DNA from: Phellopilus nigrolimitatus
Lineage: Eukaryota > Basidiomycota > Agaricomycetes > Hymenochaetales > Hymenochaetaceae
Assembly: GCA_021029095.1 (NCBI GenBank)
Contig: JAJOHG010000148.1
Coordinates: forward strand, 1-63,095
Length of the DNA: 63,095 nt
Direction: 5' to 3'
The notes under the pieces are model-generated. The model saw nothing but the letters and a program-made list of their open reading frames with translations, ran no database searches and was not told where the DNA came from. Position numbers and translations under genes: made by a program. Below, piece after piece: positions 9,089 through 19,129 of this stretch (position 1 is its first letter; each line of letters begins with the position of its first letter).

Positions 9089-11071
9089 TCACAAAAGACC
9101 TAGCATGCCTCGCATCTCAATCACCTTCACGCGTCCAAGTGCCTTGGTCATGATGTCAGCCGGCATAGACTTGGTGGGGAGGTAGCGAATGTCAATAAGA
9201 CCCGACTCAACCACATCGCGCAACCAGTAGTGCCGCAAGTCCAGGTGCTTCATCCGTCCATGGTGTTCAGGGTTCCTGGCAACAGCAAGGGCAGATTGGT
9301 TGTCCACATAGAGTGTGGAAGGCGCATTGAACTCATAGCCAAATTCAGAGAACAAGTTGCGCAACCACATAATCTCCTGACCACCCTGGACAGCAGAGAT
9401 GTATTCCGCTTCAGTGGTAGAGAGTGTCACAATAGTCTGAAGTCGACTAGCCCAGCTGATAGCACCAGTTCCCATCTTAACCACCAGGCCGCTTGTAGAG
9501 CGCCTGTCATCCTCATCCCCTCCATGGTCCGCGTCAGTGAATGTGGTGAACAGTTCAGACGAATTCTTGTCAGGCGCATAAGTCAACTTCATGTCTTTGG
9601 TACCCTGAAGGTAACGACACAAGTGCTTTGCAGCCTTCCAGTGAGCAGGACCAGGATTGGAACTGAAGCGCGCAAGAAGTCCAACCGCATAGGAGATGTC
9701 AGGACGCGTTGCCACAGCCAGATACATGAGTGCACCAATCAGCTGCCTGTAGGGGACAGTTTTCATGAATGCAATCTCTTCTGGGGTGAGGGGACCCATG
9801 GACTTGCTGAGACGATGGCCTTCTGGTAGTGGAGTGGAAACCTCGCTGCATCCAGCCATTTCAAAGCGCTCAAGTAAGTCAGTGATGTACTGGCGCTGAG
9901 ATAGGGATAGGGATCGTATTGAGCGGTCTCTCTCAATATGGACACCAAGCAGGAAGGAGGTAGGGCCAAGGTCGCGCAGTTTGAAGTGCTTTTCAAGTTC
10001 GCGCTTGACAAACAAGAATTGCTCCTTCGACTTTGCAGCAATGGTCATGTCATCCACATAGACTGGAATGATGATGCGCACATCATCGCGTCTGTAGACC
10101 CAAATGCTGTTGTCGCAGCGAACCAGAGAGAAGCCCATGCCCTTCAACACAGAGTCGAGTTTCTTGTGCCATTGGCGCCCAGCTTGCTTCAAACCATAGA
10201 TCGCCTTAGCAAGCTTAAGCACAAAACCAGCGCCATAGTACTCCTCAAACCCTTCTGGCTGATCCATGTAGACATCATGATCCAAGTCACCATTGAGGAA
10301 CGCAGTGGAGATGTCAATGCTGAACAACACCAGGTCCTCAATTGCAGCCAAGGCCAGTATAGCGTGAAGTGCAGCCCACTTGGCAGTAGGAGCAAATACC
10401 TGTGCAAACTCTAAGCCAGGGCGCTGTGAGTAACCCTTTGCCACCAATCGCGCCTTATGCCTGTCCACTGAGCCGTCTGCCTTGCGCTTGAGTTTGAACA
10501 CCCACCGACAGCCAATGGTCTTACGACCAGAAGGAAGTCTGACTGGGGTGAAGGTGCCATTCTCAACAAGACTGATAAACTCGTCCATTGCAGCCTGTTC
10601 CCAGAGGGAAGCGTCAGGGCGTCCCTTGATGTCTCTCCAGTGTACTGGCTCAGGACCATACTGGGTGCGCACCTCCGCAGAGAAGACATGCTCAAAGCAG
10701 TTTGTAGACTTCAACACATGATTGTGTGCGTCCTCAAAACTGATGTAGCAGTCCTCAAGTGCCGCATTTGCCCCAAAGTCCATAAGTCCAGCAAACATAA
10801 GCACCTCAGCCTGCATCTCATCCTCAGACATGATGTCTAACTCGTCACTGCGCTCAATCACAGGCTCAGGTGTAGGTGCTGCTGCTGGTGCTGGTGCAGC
10901 TGGAGCCCTAGGAATGCGACGACCTGGATAATCTGCAAGTGGATTAATGACTGCATCTCTGTACCCATGCAAGGGACGCGGCTGAGGGCGCCAAGACGTT
11001 GAAGGCCAAGAAGGCGCTTCAGGTGCAGGAGTAGACTCAGGTGCAGTAGTGGGAGCAGGAGGCTCCTTAGG
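9089..11071 (-). CDS. Copia B reverse transcriptase-RNase H (downstream of TGA)
   Basis: This frame is open from immediately after the TGA to the stop at 9089-9091, in the same frame as the upstream gag-integrase. RT_RVT2 features are complete: WVFKLKRKADGS, RLVAKGYSQ, STAFLNGDLD, YGLKQAGRQWH, PVYVDDMTIAAKSK. The RNase H part has TDADHGGDEDDRRSTSG, SWASRLQTIVTLSTTEAEY and LYVDNQSALAV. RT copies element RNA into cDNA inside virus-like particles. No frameshift is seen, unlike copies A and C, so apart from the TGA this copy looks intact. Translation needs readthrough, recoding or a separate start (first ATG at 10972). Confidence 0.9.
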   Translation of the reverse strand, partial: PKEPPAPTTAPESTPAPEAPSWPSTSWRPQPRPLHGYRDAVINPLADYPGRRIPRAPAAPAPAAAPTPEPVIERSDELDIMSEDEMQAEVLMFAGLMDFGANAALEDCYISFEDAHNHVLKSTNCFEHVFSAEVRTQYGPEPVHWRDIKGRPDASLWEQAAMDEFISLVENGTFTPVRLPSGRKTIGCRWVFKLKRKADGSVDRHKARLVAKGYSQRPGLEFAQVFAPTAKWAALHAILALAAIEDLVLFSIDISTAFLNGDLDHDVYMDQPEGFEEYYGAGFVLKLAKAIYGLKQAGRQWHKKLDSVLKGMGFSLVRCDNSIWVYRRDDVRIIIPVYVDDMTIAAKSKEQFLFVKRELEKHFKLRDLGPTSFLLGVHIERDRSIRSLSLSQRQYITDLLERFEMAGCSEVSTPLPEGHRLSKSMGPLTPEEIAFMKTVPYRQLIGALMYLAVATRPDISYAVGLLARFSSNPGPAHWKAAKHLCRYLQGTKDMKLTYAPDKNSSELFTTFTDADHGGDEDDRRSTSGLVVKMGTGAISWASRLQTIVTLSTTEAEYISAVQGGQEIMWLRNLFSEFGYEFNAPSTLYVDNQSALAVARNPEHHGRMKHLDLRHYWLRDVVESGLIDIRYLPTKSMPADIMTKALGRVKVIEMRGMLGLL

Positions 11072-13588
11072 TCATTTCGCAGGAGGAGGGTGAGCAGAGG
11101 GAGAGGACACAGGAGGGTCAGGAGGTACATCCGATGGAGCTCGCTCGCGCTTTACAGCAGGCCGAGTTGGAGTCACCAGAGGTGGTGCAGGGCGAAAAGG
11201 AGGAGTGACTGGAGCTGGTGGGGGACGAAGAGGAGGAGTGGCAGGACGAGGAGGAGGAGCTGGTGGATTAGCAGGGAGAAGAAGTGGCGGAACATCATCC
11301 ACATCGCCATCTCCCCCCTGTTCCGGCACAGCTGTAGCCTCTGGAGGAGTTGGAACCCTTAAATCGACAGGAGACCTGGTATTTCCAGGGAACACGCGCT
11401 CATCAAACTGAGCAGAGTCACTAATGACCTCTTTGCGCGTTATGGAGTTCCAGAATATCCAGCCTTTGTAGTTCTCAGGGTAACCAATGAAGGAGCATTT
11501 CTGCGTGTGTGACTGGAGCTGTTTGCGCATATCTTTCTTGACATGCACATAGGAGGTGCAGCCAAATACTCGAAAATGCGACACATCCGGCTTGGAATTG
11601 TGCCACAGCTCATAGGGCGTCTTGCCCTGGACAGCAGAAGTAGGAGAGCGATTGTGCACATGAACAAAAGCATTGACCGCATCCCACCAGAAACTGGCAG
11701 GTAGGTGTGCTTCGTTCAGCATAGTGGTAATGCCCTCAGCCAAAGTGCGATTTGCTCGCTCAGCTACTCCATTCTGGTGGGGTTCATCTCGAACAGTGTG
11801 TTGCCGGTGAATCCCTTCAGAAATGCAGAATTGCTCCCATGCCTTGGGCATGTATTCTCCTCCCTTGTCATCGCGCGTCGCTTTGATCTTCAGGTTGAGC
11901 TGGTTCTCTGCATGTGCTTTGTAGCGCTTGAAAGCGTCAAATGCATCGCTTTTCTTCTTAAGGGGTATGACTCCCCAGCGCCGACTGAAATCATCAATGA
12001 ATGTGATCCAGTAACGATAACCGTGCCGAGTTTGAACTGGCAGAGGGCCATGCACATCAGAGTGGACCAGCTGCAACAGACCAGTAGAACGATGCGATGC
12101 AAGTCTTGAGACATTCGACCTATGCTGCTTGCCTGCAATGCAAGGCTCGCAGATTGGGTCAGGCAACTCCATAGACTTCACAGTAATCCCCTTAACCATG
12201 TCATGATCGATCAGTCTCTTGACATCCCCATGATTTAAGTGCGCAAATCGACGATGCCAGAGCGTTAAGTCGAGTGGACAGGTGCTAACCATGCCAGAGA
12301 ATTGGGTCATGGGCACAACTTGTCCATTGAGGAACGCGGCGTAGTTGGTGTTGATTGCAGCAGTGAAGAGGAGAGTGCCGTTGCGACGAAAGAGAATCTG
12401 ATCAGACTTGATAGTGACAATGTAGGATTTGACACGAGTTAAATACAGGACTGAGAGGAGATTGTTTCGAAGATCTGGTACATGAAGAACGCGCTCAAAC
12501 TCTAGCAGACGACCCTTCTTTCCATTGACCACTGGTTGAAAGCGGACAGTCCCCATTCCAACTGAGTAAATAACGTCGTTGTTGGCGAGGCGGATGGGTG
12601 TGCGATTAGGGGTATATTGATTAAACCAATGACGATGAGGTGTCATGTGGCAAGTGGCGCCTGTATCAACAATCCAGTCAGATCCTGCATCAGAGAGGAG
12701 GGGCGAGTTGGGATTGGTGAAGTCATGGGTACTTGCATTGCCAGCAAACTCAGCAGACTGAGTCGACTCTGTATCCTCCTGCGCCGCATTTGCCTTTGCC
12801 TTGCCTCCCCTCTTCTTCTTGTCCTTCAACTCCTTCATCGCATCACGACGCTTGTAGCAAGTTGCTTCAAGGTGGTTCTTCATGCCGCAAAAATCGCAGA
12901 CAAGAGGCTGAGATGAGGAGGAGGACGAAGTCGATTTGGAGGGTGGAACAGAGGCCTTGAGAGCGAGTGCAGAGTCTGCAGCGCGAGGGCCACTGGCTTT
13001 CTGCTCCTGTAAGAACGCTTTCTTGACCGTCTCGAGGGTGAAGGTAGGCATGAGAAGGAGGGCAGATCGGAAGGCTTTGTACTCGTCTGGGAGGGCGCGA
13101 ATAAGACACATGGACGCAAGCTCATCCTCAAACTGGACAAGGGTGAGCTTGGAGCTGCGCGCATTCCTGAGCTTGTGCAACGACTCCTCAACGCGAGCAG
13201 TGAGAGCAGTGAGCGACTCGTCCTCGGCTTTGGCAATGCTGAAGAACTCGTCATAGGCAATAAAACGCGATGCCGCATTGTCCTGCTGGTTGAGCTCCTT
13301 CAGCTTCTTCAACATCTCCACTGGGTTACCCAAATCGTCCTGAACTAGGATCTGCATGCCATGCTCGAGTTTTCCGTAGATAAAACCAGCTGCCTGCTCC
13401 GATTTCTCCTCCCATGCCTCCTGCTCCTCTGCCTTTGATGGTTTCGTTGCAATGCCAGAAGCGATGCGCCAGAGAGTCTTGGCTTGGAGAGCAGCTCGCA
13501 TTTCGAGTTTCCATGTCGCATAGTTGCTGTCATTGAGCTTAGCGAAGGAAAATGTCGATTGCGAGTCGGAGGTGGTAGATGCGGACAT
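11072..13588 (-). CDS. Copia B gag-protease-integrase
   Basis: The start is chosen at 13588 (MSASTTSDSQ), where gag homology begins; the frame is open further upstream to 13690. Domains in order: UBN2-type gag (FAKLNDSNYATWKLEM), a zinc knuckle CDFCGMKNHLEATC, a protease with the DTGA active site (WIVDTGATCHMTP), a GAG-pre-integrase module (LWHRRFAHLNHGD) and the integrase core with HSDVHGP, FIDDFSRRWGV and HQNGVAERANRT. These supply the D-D-E catalytic residues. A proline-rich tail runs into the TGA. The product would build the particle, process it and insert cDNA. Confidence 0.92.
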   Translation of the reverse strand: MSASTTSDSQSTFSFAKLNDSNYATWKLEMRAALQAKTLWRIASGIATKPSKAEEQEAWEEKSEQAAGFIYGKLEHGMQILVQDDLGNPVEMLKKLKELNQQDNAASRFIAYDEFFSIAKAEDESLTALTARVEESLHKLRNARSSKLTLVQFEDELASMCLIRALPDEYKAFRSALLLMPTFTLETVKKAFLQEQKASGPRAADSALALKASVPPSKSTSSSSSSQPLVCDFCGMKNHLEATCYKRRDAMKELKDKKKRGGKAKANAAQEDTESTQSAEFAGNASTHDFTNPNSPLLSDAGSDWIVDTGATCHMTPHRHWFNQYTPNRTPIRLANNDVIYSVGMGTVRFQPVVNGKKGRLLEFERVLHVPDLRNNLLSVLYLTRVKSYIVTIKSDQILFRRNGTLLFTAAINTNYAAFLNGQVVPMTQFSGMVSTCPLDLTLWHRRFAHLNHGDVKRLIDHDMVKGITVKSMELPDPICEPCIAGKQHRSNVSRLASHRSTGLLQLVHSDVHGPLPVQTRHGYRYWITFIDDFSRRWGVIPLKKKSDAFDAFKRYKAHAENQLNLKIKATRDDKGGEYMPKAWEQFCISEGIHRQHTVRDEPHQNGVAERANRTLAEGITTMLNEAHLPASFWWDAVNAFVHVHNRSPTSAVQGKTPYELWHNSKPDVSHFRVFGCTSYVHVKKDMRKQLQSHTQKCSFIGYPENYKGWIFWNSITRKEVISDSAQFDERVFPGNTRSPVDLRVPTPPEATAVPEQGGDGDVDDVPPLLLPANPPAPPPRPATPPLRPPPAPVTPPFRPAPPLVTPTRPAVKRERAPSDVPPDPPVSSPSAHPPPAK

Positions 13589-14577
13589 GACGATGGGAGC
13601 GATGGTAGACGATGGTGGTGCGAGTGAGAGTGCGAAGTTGGGGATCAAACGGACAAGTGGTTGGGGCGTGATGGCCGAAAACGTGTACAAGCCGAATTAC
13701 GCGATTTGCAGATATCAGGTCAATACAAGCCAAACAGATTCCAAAAACCCAAAATGATTGATGTATACACAGAATCGTCGCAAGACAGTGCTGGTCTGTC
13801 AGTCTGTTAAGACTCCGCAGGCACCGTTGGATGAGAGAGGCTCTAGGCTTAAGTAAACACTCAAAAGAGTGTCACAAAGGGCAAACTAAGGCCCTGCAGT
13901 CGAGCTTCACAACCAATAGACTATCTGATCCAACAACAACCAAATGGAATGAAATGGGTCTGAACTGTCAGGTACCAGAGCTGGCAAACCGCGCAAAACG
14001 CGACACAGAGGGGGAGCGGGTGGAGCGATTGAGACGCAAATCAACACACACCGAGACGACGTGAACACGAGCACGTGTGTAAAATCGCAGAGCGATCGAG
14101 CAAGAACTGAGTCCGCTATGCAGAAACGATGCAGGGAGCAGACAAACAGACAGATAGAGACTGCAAAAGTCGAAATCGATGCAGCACCCTCAAATCGAAG
14201 TCGAATCAGCCACAAGTTGGTACGACGAGTGGGACCAGAGGTACGAGACGACGTGCGAAGTTTCAGCACGATCCGTCCAGCCGATTTCGAGCGATGAGAC
14301 GAAAAGCAGAGAGTGCAGATGAGAGGATGATAAGGATGGATGTCGAAGCAGAGGGGTGTAGAGTGCCAGCAAGTGCGAATGGCGGCACGAAAATCGACAC
14401 AAAGACGACGGACACACCACAGAACCCAACCCTGCGATTACAGCCCAATCCGAACACCCAGAACTTTGCAGTTGACAGAAACTCTTCCAGAGGGACCAGA
14501 TCAACTCCGATTTGAACGAAAATCAAGGAGGAGGTTGTCGACGATGTACTGAATGTTGTTGTGAAGTTACAGCGCAA
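13589..14577 (-). other. Copia B 5' leader
   Basis: About 990 bp between the primer site and the gag ATG, unusually long for a copia leader. Frames here are short and show no recognisable domain. It probably holds packaging and translation signals. Confidence 0.5.
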
Positions 14578-14588
14578 GGCTCATAACC
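14578..14588 (-). other. Copia primer binding site (half-tRNA type)
   Basis: Directly after the 5' LTR, the minus strand reads GGTTATGAGCC. This is complementary to GGCUCAUAACC, the anticodon loop and 3' stem of initiator tRNA-Met. Priming from an internal cut tRNA-iMet fragment, rather than the tRNA 3' end, is known for copia-type elements. It identifies the LTR at 14589 as the 5' LTR of B. Confidence 0.75.
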
Positions 14589-14866
14589 TGTGAGGCGGAG
14601 TGGTCTCACAACAAACACAGACAGTGACCTGAGTCCAATGGATGAGTGCAAAAGATAGTATATTATGGAAACTAAACATGCCTGAGTCCAATGGATGAGT
14701 GCAAAAGATAGAGAGCACCATCCATGGACTCTGCCGCTTCAAGGGAAGCATTACATAATACATCAACATGTCAGGTGACGCAGAACAACAAGTCAGGAGT
14801 TCAAGTCACCCGGTACGCAAAATAATAAAAGGAATAAAAGTGTCCAAGATCATACTATATCCAATA
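14589..14866 (-). repeat. 5' LTR of copia B, abutting copy C
   Basis: 278 bp. By eye it differs from the LTR at 18437-18714 at only about 2 positions, but from B's own 3' LTR at about 6. Its outer end (CCAATA) joins directly to internal pol sequence of copy C at 14867. Confidence 0.9.
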
Positions 14867-17800
14867 CGTCATTGGTTCAACCAATATACCCCTAATCGCA
14901 CACCCATCCGCCTCGCCAACAACGACGTTATTTACTCAGTTGGAATGGGGACTGTCCGCTTTCAACCAGTGGTCAATGGAAAGAAGGGTCGTCTGCTAGA
15001 GTTTGAGCGTGTTCTTCATGTACCAGATCTCAGAAACAATCTCCTCTCAGTCCTGTATTTAACTCGTGTCAAATCCTACATTGTCACCATCAAGTCTGAT
15101 CAGATTCTATTTCGTCGCAACGGCACTCTCCTCTTCACTGCTGCAATCAACACCAACTACGCCGCGTTCCTCAATGGACAAGTTGTGCCCATGACCCAAT
15201 TCTCTGGCATGGTTAGCACCTGTCCACTCGACTTAACGCTTTGGCATCGTCGTTTTGCACACCTGAATCATGGGGATGTCAAGAGACTGATTGATCATGA
15301 CATGGTTAAGGGGATTATTGTGAAGTCTATGGAGTCGCCTGACCCAATCTGCGAGCCTTGCATTGCAGGCAAGCAGCATAGGTCGAATGTCTCAAGACTT
15401 GCATCTCATCGTTCTACTGGTCTGTTGCAGCTGGTCCACTCTGATGTGCATGGCCCTCTGCCAGTTCAAACTCGGCACGGTTATCGTTACTGGATCACAT
15501 TCATTGATGATTTCAGTCGGCGTTGGGGAGTCATACCCCTCAAGAAGAAAAGCGACGCATTTGACGCTTTCAAGCACTACAAAGCACATGCAGAGAACCA
15601 GCTCAACCTGAAGATCAAAGCGACGCGCGATGACAAGGGAGGAGAGTACATGCCAAAGGCATGGGAGCAATTCTGCATTTCTGAAGGGATTCACCGGCAA
15701 CACACTGTTCGTGATGAACCCCACCAGAATGGAGTAGCTGAGCGAGCAAATCGCACTTTGGCTGAGGGGATTACTACTATGCTGAACGAAGCACACCTAC
15801 CTGCCAGTTTCTGGTGGGACGCGGTCAATGCTTTTGTTCATGTGCACAATCGCTCTCCTACTTCTGCTGTACAGGGCAAGACGCCCTATGAGCTGTGGCA
15901 CAATTCCAAGCCGGATGTGTCGCATTTTCGAGTATTTGGCTGCACCTCCTATGTGCATGTCAAGAAAGATATGCGCAAACAGCTCCAGTCACACACACAG
16001 AAATGCTCTTTTATTGGTTACCCTGAGAACTACAAAGGCTGGATATTCTGGAACTCCATAACGCGCAAAGAGGTCATTAGTGACTCTGCTCAGTTTGATG
16101 AGCGCGTGTTCCCTGGAAATACCAGATCCCCTGTCGACTTAAGGGTTTCAACTCCTCCAGAGGCTACAGCTGTGCCGGAACAAGGGGGAGATGGCGATGT
16201 GGATGATGTTCCGCCACTTCTTCTCCCTGCTAATCCACCAGCTCCTCCTCCTCCTCGTCCTGCCACTCCTCCTGCTCGTCCTCCACCAGCTCCAGTCACT
16301 CCTCCTTTTCGCCCTGCACCACCTCCAGTGACTCCAACTCGGCCTGCTGTAAAGCGCGAGCGAGCACCATCTGATGTCCCTCCTGACCCTCCTGTGTCCT
16401 CTCCCTCTGCTCACCCTCCTCCTGCGAAATGACCTAAGGAGCCTCCTGCTCCCACTACTGCACCTGAGTCTACTCCTGCACCTGAAGCGCCTTCTTGGCC
16501 TTCAACGTCTTGGCGCCCTCAGCCGCGTCCCTTGCATGGGTACAGAGATGCAGTCATTAATCCACTTGCAGATTATCCAGGTCGTCGCATTCCTAGGGCT
16601 CCAGCTGCACCAGCACCAGCAGCAGCACCTACACCTGAGCCTGTGATTGAGCGCAGTGACGAGTTAGACATCATGTCTGAGGATGAGATGCAGGCTGAGG
16701 CGCTTATGTTTGCTGGGCTTATGGACTTTGGGGCAAATGCGGCACTTGAGGACTGCTATATCAGTTTTGAGGACGCACACAATCATGTGTTGAAGTCTAC
16801 AAACTGCTTTGAGCATGTCTTCTCTGCGGAGGTGCGCACCCAGTATGGTCCTGAGCCAGTACACTGGAGAGACATCAAGGGACGTCCTGACGCTTCCCTC
16901 TGGGAACAGGCTGCAATGGACGAGTTTATCAGTCTTGTTGAGAATGGCACCTTCACCCCAGTCAGACTTCCTACTGGTCGTAAGACCATTGGCTGTCGGT
17001 GGGTGTTCAAACTCAAGCGCAAGGCAGATGGCTCAGTGGACAGGCATAAGGCGCGATTGGTGGCAAAGGGCTACTCACAGCGCCCTGGCTTAGAGTTTGC
17101 ACAGGTGTTTGCTCCTACTGCCAAGTGGGCTGCACTTCACGCTATACTTGCCTTGGCTGCAATTGAGGACCTGGAGTTGTTCAGCATTGACATCTCCACT
17201 GCGTTTCTCAATGGTGACTTGGATCATGACGTCTATATGGATCAGCCAGAAGGGTTTGAGGAGTACTATGGCGCTGACTTTGTGCTTAAGCTTGCTAAGG
17301 CGATCTATGGTCTTAAGCAAGCTGGGCGCCAATGGCACAAGAAACTCGACTCTGTGTTGAAGGGCATGGGCTTCTCCTTGGTTCGCTGCGACAACAGCAT
17401 TTGGGTCTACAGACGCGACGACGTGCGCATCATCATTCCAGTCTATGTGGATGACATGACCATTGCTGCAAAGGAGCAATTCTTGTTTGTCAAGCGCGAA
17501 CTTGAAAAGCACTTCAAACTGTGCGACCTCGGCCCTACCTCCTTCCTGCTTGGCGTCCATATTGAGAGAGACCGCTCAATCCGATCCCTATCCCTATCTC
17601 AGCGCCAGTACATCACTGACTTACTTGAGCACTTTGAAATGGCTGGATGCGGCGAGGTTTCCACTCCACTACCAGAAGGCCATCGTCTCAGCAAGTCCAT
17701 GGGCCCCTCACTCCAGAAGAGATCGCATTCATGAAGACTGTCCCCTACAGGCAGCTGATTGGTGCACTCATGTATCTGGCTGTGGCAACGCGTCCTGATA

Positions 17801-18408
17801 TCTCATATGCAGTTGGACTTCTTGCGCGCTTCAGTTCTAATCCTGGTCCTGCTCACTGGAAGGCTGCTAAGCACTTGTGTCGTTATCTTCAGGGTACCAA
17901 AGACATGAAGTTGACTTATGCGCCTGACAAGAACTCGTCTGAATTGTTCACTACATTCACTGACGCGGACCATGGAGGGGATGAGGATGACAGGCGCTCT
18001 ACAAGCGGCCTGGTGGTTAAGATGGGAACTGGTGCTATCAGCTGGGCTAGTCGACTTCAGACTATTGTGACACTCTCCACCACTGAAGCGGAATACATCT
18101 CTGCTGTTCAGGGTGGTCAGGAGATTATGTGGTTGCGCAACTTGTTCTCTGAATTTGGCTATGAGTTCAATGCGCCCTCCACACTCTATGTGGACAACCA
18201 GTCTGCCCTTGCTGTTGCCAGGAACCCTGAACACCATGGACGGATGAAGCACCTGGACTTGCGGCACTACTGGCTGCGCGATGTGGTTGAATCGGGTCTT
18301 ATTGACATTCGCTATCTCCCCACCAAGTCTATGCCGGCTGACATCATGACCAAGGCGCTTGGACGCGTGAAGGTGATTGAGATGCGTGGTATGCTGGGTC
18401 TTCTGTGA
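14867..18408 (+). pseudogene. Copia C pol (integrase, RT, RNase H), broken
   Basis: Integrase core motifs (HSDVHGP, FIDDFSRRWGV, HQNGVAERANRT) and RT motifs (FAQVFAPTAKW, VYVDDMTIAA) are readable. The in-frame TGA lies at 16430-16432, as in B. A one-base deletion near 17702 moves the RNase H half (TDADHGGDEDD, STTEAEY) into another frame, ending at 18408. No functional polyprotein could be made without two recoding events. Confidence 0.85.
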
Positions 18409-18436
18409 TTGACAGGCGTGTCAGATCAGGGGGGAG

Positions 18437-18714
18437 TATTGGATATAGTATGATCTTGGACACTTTTATTCCTTTTATTATTTTGCGTACCGGGTGACTT
18501 GAACTCCTGACTTGTTGTTCTGCATCACCTGACATGTTGATGTATTATGTAATGCTTCACTTGAAGCGGCAGAGTCCATGGATGGTGCTCTCTATCTTTT
18601 GCACTCATCCATTGGACTCAGGCATGTTTAGTTTCCATAATATACTATCTTTTGCACTCATCCATTGGACTCAGGTCACTGTCTGTGTTTGTTGTGAGAC
18701 CACTCCGCCTCACA
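18437..18714 (+). repeat. 3' LTR of copia C
   Basis: 278 bp preceded by the polypurine tract AGGGGGGAG. It is inverted relative to the LTR at 14589-14866, so the 14.6-18.7 kb region is bounded by inverted LTRs. Confidence 0.9.
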
Positions 18715-19129
18715 CCAATACCAAGTCAGCACCCACTTTCCGGCCATTGTGCTTCTGGCTCAATTAGTCACATGTAGAAATTGATCCTTCTATTTTTCTT
18801 TTGCTTCTTTATTTTGATGCCCGTCGCTGAATTGGGGAAGCGATAACTTTGTTCTGAGGCTTCTGTGAACTAGCCAAAATGTCCAAATTGATTTGGCGCA
18901 TGACTTCCACCCCCAACTTGAAATTGCAGCCGTCCCCAGTTGCATCCTCAGGGGCTTGAATTAGGAGAATATATTTGGAAACGTCATTTGATGTGGTCAT
19001 GGGTCTTGACATCGCCACCCTCTTTTTAGCTTTGTTCCTGAAGTTTAATTTGCTAAGTCCCAATTAGGAAAGCATATAGTCTTCTTGATTAAGGATCCTT
19101 GATCATCTATCTTGAACCTCAACGACCAT
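18715..19129. other. No recognisable gene
   Basis: A minus-strand frame of 84 codons (18809-19063) is rich in Lys/Arg and Ser. It has no recognised motif and is left uncalled. Confidence 0.4.

Larger units (their letters stand above)
8783..14866 (-). mobile_element. Full-length Ty1/copia element, copy B
   Basis: Two 278-bp LTRs (8783-9060 and 14589-14866) flank gag-pol in the order gag, protease, integrase, RT, RNase H, which is copia order. A polypurine tract (AGGGGGGAG) precedes the 3' LTR on the minus strand, and a primer site lies directly after the 5' LTR. The two LTRs differ at about 6 of 278 positions by eye. The coding region has only one interruption, an in-frame TGA at 11072-11074 that is also present in copies A and C. 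A leader of about 1 kb separates the 5' LTR from the gag start. Clear 5-bp target duplications were not found, because the right flank is a second, inverted copia copy. Confidence 0.93.
14867..18714 (+). mobile_element. Ty1/copia copy C, 5'-truncated, head-to-head with B
   Basis: Internal sequence starts abruptly within the protease-to-integrase linker (HWFNQYTPNRTPIRL) and runs to a 3' LTR at 18437-18714. Gag, the zinc knuckle, the protease active site and its own 5' LTR are missing. Integrase, RT and RNase H follow. One base is missing after LSKSMGP (near 17702), and the SK codons after TIAAK are missing. Both changes are shared with copy A, so A and C descend from a common defective ancestor. 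By chance an ATG in the antisense LTR (14768) is in frame with the truncated pol. Confidence 0.9.

Noticed and set aside
12867..13278. Minus-strand frames overlapping copia gag
   Set aside because: Out-of-frame shadows of gag; Ser/Arg-rich without features.
14768..14866. ATG in the antisense LTR in frame with copia C pol, as a new gene start
   Set aside because: The fused part is antisense LTR with no known function, and pol C is frameshifted later; treated as coincidence.
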